From Planctomycetota bacterium (GTDB lineage: Bacteria > Planctomycetota > GCA-002687715 > DRQF01): a stretch of DNA of 8,736 nucleotides. Shown here piece after piece: positions 1-6,515 of the stretch. The DNA is taken from positions 1 through 8,736 of the forward strand of contig JAJRYU010000717.1 in assembly GCA_024275615.1 (NCBI GenBank), read 5' to 3'. The notes beneath the pieces are model-generated. The model was not told where the DNA came from. It worked only from the letters and a program-made list of their open reading frames with translations, and did no database searches. The number at the start of each line of letters is the position of its first letter. Position 1 is the first letter of the stretch. The position numbers were made by a program, and so were the translations under genes.

Positions 1-415
1 AGGAATCACGTTCGATCCCGGGGATAACAGGAACACCAGCATTTATCATCAGTTTGCGTGAGTTGATCTTGTCACCCATCTCGTCGATGGCGTTAGGGTT
101 CGGACCGATGAAGACGATACCTTGCGCAATCGCTGCCCGAGCAAAGTCGGCATTCTCGGAGAGGAATCCGTACCCTGGATGAATGGCCTCAGCACCACTT
201 TGTTTCGCGACAGCGAGAATCTTCTCACCATCAAGATAGCTGAGAGCAGCCTCGGGCTCACCAATGCAATAGGCTTCGTCGGCAAGGCGAACAGCACGAC
301 TCAACCGATCAGCCTTCGAATAAACTAAGACACTTTGGATGCCGAGAGCATGGCAAGCACGAATCACTCGGATCGCGATTTCACCACGGTTTGCAATCAG
401 GACCTTCTTAAACAT
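1..415 (-). CDS. pccA: Biotin carboxylase subunit of acyl-CoA (probably propionyl-CoA) carboxylase, N-terminal 138 residues
   Basis: This subunit carboxylates biotin using ATP and bicarbonate, and the carboxyl group is then moved to an acyl-CoA by the beta subunit. The visible part is the pre-ATP-grasp domain. It opens with MFKKVLIANRGEIAIRV, the near-invariant start of the family, followed by HPGYGFLSENADFA around residues 84-97, then FIGPNP and MGDKINSRKLM with a VPVIPG segment. The gene runs off the left edge, so the ATP-grasp core and any fused biotinyl domain cannot be seen. I chose ATG at 415 because it gives the family's usual MFKK start. An in-frame ATG at 421 would add only Met-Leu. 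It starts 7 bases after the pccB stop, so it is very probably co-transcribed and translationally coupled. It could be an accC/mccA/pccA-type subunit; the neighbouring pccB and epimerase favour propionyl-CoA. Confidence 0.9.
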   Translation of the reverse strand, partial: MFKKVLIANRGEIAIRVIRACHALGIQSVLVYSKADRLSRAVRLADEAYCIGEPEAALSYLDGEKILAVAKQSGAEAIHPGYGFLSENADFARAAIAQGIVFIGPNPNAIDEMGDKINSRKLMINAGVPVIPGIERDS

Positions 416-422
416 GAGCATC

Positions 423-1973
423 TCACAGAGGAATGTTGCCGTGTTTCTTCGATGGGTTTTCGTCGCGCTTGTTTTCCAGGAGCTCAAGCGATTGAATCAG
501 TCTTTGCCGAGTCTTGGACGGCTCAATGACTTCGTCAACATATCCGTGGGCCGCTGCGACATAGGGGTTATTGAATCTGGTTTCATAATCGCTAACCAGC
601 TCCTCCAGGGCGGCTTCTGGGTCTTCGGCTCCCTTGAGCTTCTTCCTGAAAATGATCTCAACCGCCCCTTTGGCTCCCATGACGGCGATCTGAGCCGAAG
701 GCCAAGCAAAGTTCATGTCACCGCGAACGTGTTTCGAATTCATAACATCGTAGGCACCACCATAGGCCTTGCGGGTGATGACTGTGATCTTGGGGACTGT
801 TGCCTCGCAGTAGGCATAAAGCAATTTTGCACCATGGCGAATAATACCCCCATGCTCTTGTGAAACGCCAGGCAAGAAACCTGGGACATCTTCGAAGGTG
901 ACAAGGGGAATATTGAATGCATCGCAGAAGCGCACAAAACGCGCCCCCTTGACGGAGGCATCGATATCGAGGCAACCTGCCAATACCGCCGGTTGGTTGG
1001 CGACAATGCCAACAACGCGACCGTCAAGCCTTGCGAAACCGATGACAATGTTCATGGCCCAGCTTTGCATGACCTCAAAGAGGATTGCGTTGTCCGTGAT
1101 TCCCTTGATGACATCGCGAATATCATAAGGTTTGTTTGGATTCTCTGGGACCATGGAATCGAGGGCCACATCGGCGCGATCAACGGGGTCCTTGCAAGTC
1201 TTGCGCGGTGCGTCCTCCATGTTGTTGAGAGGAAGATAACTGAACAATTCTCGCGTCAAGGCGATCGCCTCGGCATCCGTTTTTGCCGAGAAATGGGCGA
1301 CGCCACTCTTCGAGTTGTGGGCTTTCGAGCCACCCAATTCCTCGCGTGTCACGTCTTCATGAGTGACTGTCTTCACAACGTCAGGACCGGTGATGAACAT
1401 GTAGCTGGTATTCTCTACCATGGTGACAAAATCGGTGATAGCCGGTGAATAGACGGCGCCGCCGGCACAGGGTCCCATGATCACGGATAGCTGCGGAATC
1501 ACGCCACTTGCTAGAGTGTTGCGGAGGAAAAGGTCAGCATACCCCCCCAAACTTACGACACCCTCTTGGATTCGCGCGCCGCCAGAATCGCACAAGCCGA
1601 TCACCGGCTTGCCACCCTTGAGCGCCAAATCCATGACCTTGCAGATCTTGGCTGCATGAGTCTCGGACAACGAACCCCCGAACACAGTGAAGTCTTGGGC
1701 ATAGACGTAGGTGAAACGGCCGTCGATCTTGCCGTAGCCACAAACAACACCATCACCCAAAAACTCTTGCTTCTCCAGACCAAAGTCCCGGCAGCGGTGC
1801 TGGGCAAACATGTCGAGTTCGACGAATGTACCGGCATCAAGCAATAATTCGACTCGTTCTCTTGCAGTCAATTGCCCACGGGCATGCTGGGCTTCGATTC
1901 GAGCTTCGCCGCCACCAAGTTTGGCCAATTCGCGCATCTCGTGGAGGCGGCTTATCTTGTCTTCTTGACTCAT
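423..1973 (-). CDS. pccB: Propionyl-CoA carboxylase beta subunit (carboxyltransferase)
   Basis: The 516-residue protein has the usual length for acyl-CoA carboxylase beta chains. It transfers CO2 from carboxybiotin to an acyl-CoA in the cytoplasm. Two crotonase-like halves are visible. The N-terminal half has DSGGARIQEGV (129-139) and GPCAGGAVYSPA (167-178). The C-terminal half has FEDVPGFLPG (360-369), a GGIIRHGAKLLYAY helix (375-388) and YGGAYDVMNSKH (404-415). The glycine-rich stretches are the oxyanion-hole loops that bind the CoA thioester and biotin. Asp409 in GGAYDVM lies at the position that, as I recall, is Asp422 in Streptomyces PccB and favours propionyl-CoA over acetyl-CoA. The C-terminus KKHGNIPL is typical. 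The start overlaps the epimerase stop as ATGA, and a GAGAAG ribosome-binding site lies 8 bases upstream. Methylmalonyl-CoA decarboxylase alpha chains are homologous, but the adjacent biotin carboxylase argues for a carboxylase. Confidence 0.93.
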   Translation of the reverse strand: MSQEDKISRLHEMRELAKLGGGEARIEAQHARGQLTARERVELLLDAGTFVELDMFAQHRCRDFGLEKQEFLGDGVVCGYGKIDGRFTYVYAQDFTVFGGSLSETHAAKICKVMDLALKGGKPVIGLCDSGGARIQEGVVSLGGYADLFLRNTLASGVIPQLSVIMGPCAGGAVYSPAITDFVTMVENTSYMFITGPDVVKTVTHEDVTREELGGSKAHNSKSGVAHFSAKTDAEAIALTRELFSYLPLNNMEDAPRKTCKDPVDRADVALDSMVPENPNKPYDIRDVIKGITDNAILFEVMQSWAMNIVIGFARLDGRVVGIVANQPAVLAGCLDIDASVKGARFVRFCDAFNIPLVTFEDVPGFLPGVSQEHGGIIRHGAKLLYAYCEATVPKITVITRKAYGGAYDVMNSKHVRGDMNFAWPSAQIAVMGAKGAVEIIFRKKLKGAEDPEAALEELVSDYETRFNNPYVAAAHGYVDEVIEPSKTRQRLIQSLELLENKRDENPSKKHGNIPL

Positions 1974-2377
1974 GATTCGTTCTTCTCGCTCAACTCAATC
2001 AACACGCCACCGGTACTCTGAGGGTGCACGAATGCGATGCGGCATCCCCCAGCGCCAATCCTGGGACTCTCATCGATCAGGCGCATCCCCTTAGCTTTGA
2101 AACGTTCCAAGGTCTGCTCAATGTCATCAACGGCCAAACAAAGATGATGAATGCCGGGGCCTCTCTTGGCCAAGAACTTCGCGATCGGCGAATCCGGCCC
2201 AGTGGGCTCCAAAAGTTCGATGGTGTCTTCGCCCCCCTTCAACTTGGCAACACGCACTTTTTGCTCAGCGACAACTTCTGTGCCGCAGAATGTAAGCCCT
2301 AAGGTGTCGCGATAGACGGCAAGAGCTTCATCCAAATTGCTTACGGCAATGCCAATGTGGTCCACCTTTTCGATCAT
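1970..2377 (-). CDS. mce: Methylmalonyl-CoA epimerase (VOC superfamily)
   Basis: This 135-residue protein has the standard length of a methylmalonyl-CoA epimerase, which interconverts (S)- and (R)-methylmalonyl-CoA so that the mutase can use the carboxylase product. It shows two beta-alpha-beta-beta-beta modules of the vicinal oxygen chelate fold. The first opens with VDHIGIAV (5-12). The second opens with GPGIHHLCLAVDDI (73-86) and closes with AFVHPQSTGGVLIELSE (115-131). By the family pattern, the metal ligands should be His7, Glu54 in IELLEP, one of His77/His78, and Glu128; this assignment is by eye. The start at 2377 has a GAGG ribosome-binding site about 8 bases upstream. It is the first gene of the operon: its stop overlaps the pccB start by four bases, and a strong promoter lies about 75 bases upstream. 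Confidence 0.95.
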   Translation of the reverse strand: MIEKVDHIGIAVSNLDEALAVYRDTLGLTFCGTEVVAEQKVRVAKLKGGEDTIELLEPTGPDSPIAKFLAKRGPGIHHLCLAVDDIEQTLERFKAKGMRLIDESPRIGAGGCRIAFVHPQSTGGVLIELSEKNES

Positions 2378-2450
2378 GGCTCAACCTCGGGCCGAGTGAC
2401 AGGCCCTATCCCGTTACGCAACAACATCTTATGGAACATTATCGACTGGG

Positions 2451-2479
2451 ATAATACCGACAAAGGTGAGAGGAGTCAA
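2451..2479 (-). promoter_or_regulatory. Sigma70-type promoter of the mce-pccB-pccA operon
   Basis: On the minus strand TTGACT (2474-2479) is followed by exactly 17 bases and then TATTAT (2451-2456). Each box differs from the sigma70 consensus at one position. Transcription would start near 2444, giving a leader of roughly 65-70 bases before the mce ATG at 2377. The position is right for the first gene of the operon, and the inverted repeat at 2479-2504 abuts the -35 box. No transcript data are available. Confidence 0.7.
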
Positions 2480-2504
2480 TCCGGGGAATGTTTGATTCCC
2501 GGAT
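2479..2504. repeat. Inverted repeat abutting the operon's -35 box (candidate operator)
   Basis: ATCCGGGGAAT (2479-2489) and ATTCCCGGAT (2495-2504) form a near-perfect inverted repeat of 10 paired bases, with one extra G in the left arm and a 5-base spacer. The left arm touches the outer base of the -35 box of the epimerase promoter. That position suits a regulator binding beside RNA polymerase. There is no T-run next to it, so it is not an obvious terminator. The regulator is unknown. Confidence 0.5.
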
Positions 2505-2580
2505 CACCCCCATGGTGAGCTTCTCATCGAAGAGAATGGCTGGAGCGTTGTCGAAACTGAGTCAGATGATCAGGCATGAG

Positions 2581-2625
2581 AAAACCAAGAACCCGACCTT
2601 ACGACCAGGATGGTTAGGTTCTTGG
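2581..2625 (-). terminator. Rho-independent terminator of the kelch/HAF gene
   Basis: On the minus strand a perfect 9-bp stem, CCAAGAACC with GGTTCTTGG (arms at 2617-2625 and 2585-2593), encloses a 23-base loop and is followed at once by TTTT (2581-2584) and then CTC. It lies about 30 bases after the stop codon at 2656. It would end the kelch/HAF transcript before the epimerase promoter. The loop is long for a terminator, but an inner ACC/GGT pairing may shorten it. The plus-strand side has no T-run, so it looks one-directional. Confidence 0.75.
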
Positions 2626-2655
2626 TGAGAGCTGTCGTGGTCTATTTCAGATTGA

Positions 2656-3531
2656 TCAAAATACAATCACCAAAGGCACCGCGTCACTGATGACCTCAAA
2701 ACCACTCCCGTTAGCGGTGAGAATCACGACCGCGTGATTGAGAAAGACTTGCCCTGCAACGTAAATGGCGCCTGCTGGCAATGTCGCTGTGGCGGCCGCG
2801 CGGCCGCTGCTGTCCAGGTAACCCAAGGAGGGCACGATCCAGTCGTTTGGCGTCGTAACCATGTAGTCCAAATAGAAGTCGGGGTTAAGGGGAAGAAGTT
2901 GGTTGTTGCCAATCAAGATTCCAGGAACACTCCCGTTTGCCGAACCAACAATGGCGTAGACCCGATTGGCCCATTGAGGATCGCCATTGACGTACAAGTG
3001 AAAAACCGCTCCGGCCGACGCCGAGATTTGCGTTGTGTCTTGGGTTAGCAAGTCGACTGTCCCTTGCCAGGACATCGCTTCCCAACGAAGCAAAGTCTGA
3101 TTCAAGCCCTGGCCAACGATGGTCACTGTACCATCCGCTGCGACATCGATTCCTTCAGCGCGCGAAGCTGAATATCCCGCCGGAACCAAAGCGTGCAAGT
3201 CAATGGCGCTCCCCGGCGTACCGCGCCAAAGAGTCGCTTTGCCATCGAGCGTCCCAACCTGAAGTCCGGCTTCCGTGTCGGTGACGCTTATGTTGGTGAA
3301 CGTGGATGGCGCAAGGGAAACGAAACTTCCGCCGCTATTGCTCCAGTAACCGGCGACAGAAATACCGCCGATCGTGGCGCTGCCCACTTGTTGACCGTCG
3401 GCAGCACTACTTATCTGACTTGTTGTGGCGCCAATCGGGTTCATGTCCGAGAATTCTCTCGTGGCACCAAACCACTTCCCAGCATGGCGCGTGTTGTAGC
3501 TCGTCCCCGAGGCGCCAAACTCCCAGCCATT
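2656..3531 (-). CDS. C-terminal part of frameshifted kelch/Ig/HAF-repeat secreted protein
   Basis: This frame continues the gene at 3441-5285 after a single-base shift. It can be read from codon AAT at 3529-3531, and it has an internal ATG at 3444 that would give 262 residues. From that Met, about residues 1-130 continue the HAF-like repeats, with short blocks such as AGYW, ATLW and LLRW each preceded by a 'xxVGxxxG' strand. That is the same pattern as in the upstream frame. Residues ~144-262 form a different module: an AIVGSANGSVPG strand, LLPLNPDFYLDY, a PSLGYLDSSGRA turn and FLNHAVVI, ending in the hydrophobic AVPLVIVF. I recognise this module from memory on the C-termini of secreted planctomycete proteins, where a surface or sorting role is a guess. 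No signal peptide or ribosome-binding site supports independent translation from 3444. A terminator follows at 2581-2625. Confidence 0.7.
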   Translation of the reverse strand, partial: NGWEFGASGTSYNTRHAGKWFGATREFSDMNPIGATTSQISSAADGQQVGSATIGGISVAGYWSNSGGSFVSLAPSTFTNISVTDTEAGLQVGTLDGKATLWRGTPGSAIDLHALVPAGYSASRAEGIDVAADGTVTIVGQGLNQTLLRWEAMSWQGTVDLLTQDTTQISASAGAVFHLYVNGDPQWANRVYAIVGSANGSVPGILIGNNQLLPLNPDFYLDYMVTTPNDWIVPSLGYLDSSGRAAATATLPAGAIYVAGQVFLNHAVVILTANGSGFEVISDAVPLVIVF

Positions 3532-5285
3532 TCAATGGCATAGACTTGAGTCGTTGTGTGTCCAACTGGATCGAGTCGAAAGTTGGCCAGCGTGGAGGTC
3601 GGCCAGTAGAAGGCACCATACTGTGTTGGGTAGCCGTCTGAATAGACGAGATTGCCAACGTGATGGGATCCATCTGTTCCGAGCAACGTGCCAATCTCCC
3701 AACTTGTCGGTTGTACGTCTATGTGGGTCGCGCCATTGTTCTCCCAAACGCAAGCATGCCTGTAGTAGCCTATTCCCTGCGGTGTCGAATAAGGCCACCA
3801 CCACCAACCTGCCAAGGTACCATTCTTGACATCGTTTATTCCTCCGCCAACCGAATTGGCAGGAGTCAGATCTTGACCAACTCCTGTCGCCGCATCCCAA
3901 GAAAAAGCATGTCCCAAATAGCCGTAGGTTGGATGCAGGAAATTCGCCGAGCCACCGATATTGCCGCCATCAACTGACAGGGCCCTTGAGCTATCCGCGC
4001 CGCCCGGGTGGAGATTGGTGAATATGAAAGTTCCTGGAACCTGCGAAGCATTCTTCAAAGTTACCGATGCCGTCGCACTCACAGTCGAGCCGCAGGCATT
4101 GTTCACTTGGCAAGCGTAAGCGCCCAAGTCAGAGAAACCCGGCTTGACGATCCCCAGACGATCTTCGTTGGCTCCAACAACGGTGCTCCCCGTGGCTGTC
4201 ACGCCATCGACAAGAGCAATACCGTCTTTGAACCACTGGTAAGTGAAAGGGCCCGTGCCACTGACTCCAACGTCAAAACCAAAACTCTGGTCGAGGAATC
4301 CTTCGGCCTGGGACGGATCTCGTGTGATGCTGGGGCAGGTGGGAGTAAACAAGGATTCCGATGTGTTCGTTGTGGTTCCGCCCAAGACGAGGATGTTCCC
4401 ATTGTTGTCAAGCACACAGCCAAAATGCTCTCGAGCCGTCGACATGCTCGGCCCCGAGGACCAAGTCGCTGTTGTTGGATCGAGGATCAATGTTGAATTG
4501 AGCAAGGTCCCATTCGAACCGCCGATCACATAGACTCGACCGTCGGCGCCAAGGACCGCACGTGCGCCTGATAAAGGCATGGACATATTGGGAACGACAG
4601 TGTCAGACCAGGAATTGGTGGCGATGTCATATTGAGCGACGTTTGCGGTCCGAACGCCGCTGGCATCAAAACCACCAAACACCAAGATGTGCCCTAGGCC
4701 GTCATAGCAGGCGCAAGCATCAGCCACGGGTGACAGCATCGGGGCCAAAACGGACCATTGGTCAGCGGCGCCGTCGTAGCGTTCCACTTGTGTACTATTG
4801 GCGTTCCCGGAGGTCGGGTTTGATCCCGGCCCACCCCCCAGGGAGTAAACCAGAGCTGAAGAATCCGTCGCCACAGCGAAAAGACCCGCTGGAGCGCTAC
4901 TGGAACGTGAGCTAATGCCGCCATTGTTGCCGTCAGCAATCGTCCAGGAATAGCCGTCCCCGGGGTCACCATTGCTTGGATCAATACCAGCGAAAACAAT
5001 GATGCGCCCAAGATTATCAATGGCTGCGCCGACACCATAGAACATGCCCTCCGTCGCGGTCGTCGCCACCCAGCTCCCGTTTTGCAGCAAGTGAGCGGCA
5101 CCGTTGCCGCCACTGTCAAAAGGCGTCCCACCAAGCAGGAAGATCTGCGAACCCGTATTCACCGCCGCCCCGAGGCTCCGAGGCATGCCATTGGTCGGAA
5201 ATGTAGCTTGTGTTTGCCATGTTTGACCGACAGTTATGGACGCGAAAACGGTGACAATGGCTAGACAGCGAAGAGAGAACAACAT
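3441..5285 (-). CDS. Secreted kelch-repeat / Ig-like / HAF-repeat protein, N-terminal part before a frameshift
   Basis: I placed the start at 5285. That gives a signal peptide (MLFSLR, then hydrophobic CLAIVTVFASITV, residues 1-20) and a GGAG ribosome-binding site 8 bases upstream; the longer reading frame from 5366 would bury the signal. This frame yields 614 residues. Six kelch-like strands follow: FLLGG (49), IIVFAG (95), LVYSLGG (145), ILVFGG (200), VYVIGG (251) and ILVLGG (298). They are enough for one beta-propeller. An Ig-like domain spans ~317-410, with Cys317, YQWFKDG (349-355) and YACQVNNACGS (390-400). HAF-like repeats begin near 458 with GHAFSW, HACVW and GAFYW. After Glu585 the frame turns into about 29 residues without the repeat pattern before stopping. 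The repeats resume in the -1 frame. The intact protein would have about 876 residues. The function is unknown; ligand binding or adhesion outside the cell is an inference from the domains. Confidence 0.8.
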   Translation of the reverse strand: MLFSLRCLAIVTVFASITVGQTWQTQATFPTNGMPRSLGAAVNTGSQIFLLGGTPFDSGGNGAAHLLQNGSWVATTATEGMFYGVGAAIDNLGRIIVFAGIDPSNGDPGDGYSWTIADGNNGGISSRSSSAPAGLFAVATDSSALVYSLGGGPGSNPTSGNANSTQVERYDGAADQWSVLAPMLSPVADACACYDGLGHILVFGGFDASGVRTANVAQYDIATNSWSDTVVPNMSMPLSGARAVLGADGRVYVIGGSNGTLLNSTLILDPTTATWSSGPSMSTAREHFGCVLDNNGNILVLGGTTTNTSESLFTPTCPSITRDPSQAEGFLDQSFGFDVGVSGTGPFTYQWFKDGIALVDGVTATGSTVVGANEDRLGIVKPGFSDLGAYACQVNNACGSTVSATASVTLKNASQVPGTFIFTNLHPGGADSSRALSVDGGNIGGSANFLHPTYGYLGHAFSWDAATGVGQDLTPANSVGGGINDVKNGTLAGWWWWPYSTPQGIGYYRHACVWENNGATHIDVQPTSWEIGTLLGTDGSHHVGNLVYSDGYPTQYGAFYWPTSTLANFRLDPVGHTTTQVYAIEMAGSLAPRGRATTRAMLGSGLVPRENSRT

Positions 5286-5293
5286 GGGGAATA

Positions 5294-5299
5294 CTCCGG
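5294..5299 (-). promoter_or_regulatory. Ribosome-binding site that fixes the kelch protein start
   Basis: CCGGAG on the minus strand ends 8 bases before ATG 5285. The protein begins there with a signal peptide, so this site supports 5285 over the in-frame ATG at 5366. Confidence 0.65.
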
Positions 5300-5527
5300 T
5301 GTAAAAAGATCCAAGATCGAACTCCGACGCAATGAGCATGCCATACCGAGAACTAATCCGACCCAAGCCAAGCTCGCGGTCAGTCTTCGTTCCTCATCCT
5401 AAGTGATTGTCTATCGACGGGTTAGAAGATGCCATAGTGTCGAAACGTTGATGAGCTCTGCCCTCTGCGCCAGGTCCATCAGCAACAACGAGACGTGAAT
5501 ATCACTCCGTGTTCGGAATACGCACAT

Positions 5528-5552
5528 CGCGCCACAAGACGAACATGGCGCG
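5528..5552. repeat. Perfect 7-bp GC-rich inverted repeat
   Basis: CGCGCCA (5528-5534) and TGGCGCG (5546-5552) are exact reverse complements separated by 11 bases. No T-run follows on either strand, so an intrinsic terminator is unlikely. It could be an RNA hairpin or a protein site. In GC-rich spacer DNA it may also be chance. Confidence 0.35.
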
Positions 5553-5806
5553 TCCACCGGTAGCTCTCGACGTGGTGTCGCGTCCAGTGATGGACTAGCC
5601 CGTGCGAGTTAGGCTTTCTCGATGAAGACGATGGAGCTTGGCAACAATTGAAAGCCGCGCTGGTGACAAGCTATTGTCGAGGATCTCTGTCTTTCAGAAA
5701 GCGAATACCCGTCCTTGATGGATCCTTTTCCTTGGCAATCTATAGAGTTCCCCCAAATGGTCTTGCACCCGGACCTTGCTTCAAGAGGGCAACATGAAGA
5801 TTTGAA

Positions 5807-5818
5807 AAGGTGCACCTT
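5807..5818. repeat. Perfect 12-bp palindrome AAGGTGCACCTT
   Basis: AAGGTGCACCTT reads the same on both strands. A second partial pairing, ATGAAG (5794-5799) with CTTCAT (5816-5821), overlaps it, so two alternative foldings are possible. It lies about 110 bases upstream of the putative cheW promoter. A dimeric regulator could bind such a site, but no regulator is identified. Confidence 0.35.
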
Positions 5819-5925
5819 CATCAAACTCCAATAGGCCAAAAATCACTTTGCTAGCGCTTGCAGCCACTCACAGCGATTCTGAGGAATTCCCATTCCACGG
5901 CGGGCACAGAAAACCAAGATTTAAT

Positions 5926-5953
5926 TAAGAACTGGTTAATTCATCGCCGATAC
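5926..5953 (+). promoter_or_regulatory. Sigma28 (FliA)-like promoter for cheW-mcp
   Basis: GCCGATAC (5946-5953) matches seven of eight bases of the FliA -10 consensus GCCGATAA. TAAG (5926-5929) matches three of four bases of the -35 TAAA. The spacing is 16 bases rather than the usual 15. Chemotaxis genes are often driven by sigma28, and the site lies about 60 bases before the cheW ATG. The -35 match and spacing are imperfect, so this remains a candidate. Confidence 0.4.
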
Positions 5954-6011
5954 CCAAGAAGCCTGAGCACAAACGAGTCTCGCTCGGCAAAACAGATGAG
6001 GTATCAAAAAC

Positions 6012-6515
6012 ATGTCAGAAGTAGGCAACTCCGCGCCTGTAGCAGCACGCACCTTGGGCGGCAAGTACTTCACATTCAAGCTTGGCAACGAAGAGTATGG
6101 CGTCGAAATCCTCAAGGTGCGCGAGATCATCGGGCTCATGAGCGTCACCGAGGTTCCAAAGACTCCCGAGCATGTTCGTGGAGTGATCAACCTCCGAGGG
6201 AAAATCATCCCCGTCCTCGACATCAGAATCAAATTCGGTTTGTCGACGGCAGCCGACACGGATGAGACCTGCATCATCGTTATTGATGCCGAACATCAAG
6301 GCAACCTGATTCAAATCGGCACCATCGTCGACAGCGTCTGCGAGGTTCTCGACATCGCGGAAGACGACATTGAACTCGCTCCGTCTTTCGGCGGAAGTCT
6401 CGAGTGCCGATTCATTCGTGGTATCGCAAAAATGGACGACACCGTGAAGATCCTCCTCGAAATCGAAGACGTACTCACATCAGAAGACCTAGGGGTTGGA
6501 CAAGACGGCAGTTAG
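6012..6515 (+). CDS. cheW: Chemotaxis adaptor protein CheW
   Basis: CheW is the soluble scaffold linking chemoreceptors to the histidine kinase CheA in receptor arrays. The 167-residue length is normal for a single-domain CheW. After a short disordered N-terminus (1-16), the SH3-like fold starts with KYFTFKLGNEEYGVEILKV (18-36). The signature VRGVINLRGKIIPVLDIR (55-72) follows, with the conserved NLRG and IPVLD used in receptor and CheA contacts. The domain closes with FIRGIAK (134-140) and VKILLEIEDVL (145-155). Residues 98-112 carry the usual IGTIVDSVCEV strand. A GAGG ribosome-binding site (5998-6001) lies about 10 bases before ATG 6012. The gene is followed after 63 bases by a chemoreceptor on the same strand, so the two are probably co-expressed partners. 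No CheA, CheY, CheR or CheB is visible in the window. Confidence 0.96.
   Translation: MSEVGNSAPVAARTLGGKYFTFKLGNEEYGVEILKVREIIGLMSVTEVPKTPEHVRGVINLRGKIIPVLDIRIKFGLSTAADTDETCIIVIDAEHQGNLIQIGTIVDSVCEVLDIAEDDIELAPSFGGSLECRFIRGIAKMDDTVKILLEIEDVLTSEDLGVGQDGS

Larger units (their letters stand above)
5286..6011. other. Divergent non-coding spacer between the kelch gene and cheW
   Basis: These roughly 725 bases separate the minus-strand kelch gene from the plus-strand chemotaxis genes. I see no convincing gene. The longest reading frame, 76 codons on the minus strand from 5839 to 5609, has no clear ribosome-binding site, no recognisable motif and a composition rich in Ser, Arg and Cys. The spacer holds the kelch ribosome-binding site, two inverted repeats (5528-5552 and 5807-5818), an AT-rich stretch near 5920-5941 with TTAATT occurring twice 15 bases apart, and a sigma28-like promoter ahead of cheW. 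No clear promoter was found for the kelch gene. The length leaves room for a small RNA or a decayed gene, but nothing proves either. Confidence 0.55.

Noticed and set aside
339..863. Plus-strand open frame of 174 codons
   Set aside because: It lies antisense to pccB and the biotin carboxylase start, and shows no recognisable domain. The minus-strand genes explain the sequence fully.
993..1448. Plus-strand open frame of 151 codons
   Set aside because: It is wholly inside pccB on the opposite strand, with no motif and no ribosome-binding context.
2518..2541. Hairpin TTCTC/GAGAA between the terminator and the operon promoter
   Set aside because: The paired arms are only 5 bp with an imperfect extension and no context, so it is within chance expectation.
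3441..3444. ATGA overlap between the two kelch/HAF frames, read as translational coupling of two genes
   Set aside because: The repeat pattern in the downstream frame extends upstream of the ATG to 3531, so one broken gene explains it better.
3525..3540. Programmed -1 ribosomal frameshift in the kelch/HAF gene
   Set aside because: There is no X XXY YYZ slippery heptamer at the shift point, only GAA followed by A, and no clear stimulatory stem was seen. A mutation or sequencing error is simpler.
4008..4496. Plus-strand open frame of 162 codons
   Set aside because: It is antisense to the kelch/Ig gene, whose domains are clear on the minus strand.
5286..5366. Longer N-terminus of the kelch protein starting at ATG 5366
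   Set aside because: It would put 27 polar residues before the signal peptide, while ATG 5285 has a good ribosome-binding site and begins directly with the signal.
5609..5839. Small minus-strand gene of 76 codons in the spacer
   Set aside because: It has no ribosome-binding site, no recognisable motif and a Ser/Arg/Cys-rich composition. Chance is the best explanation without homologues.
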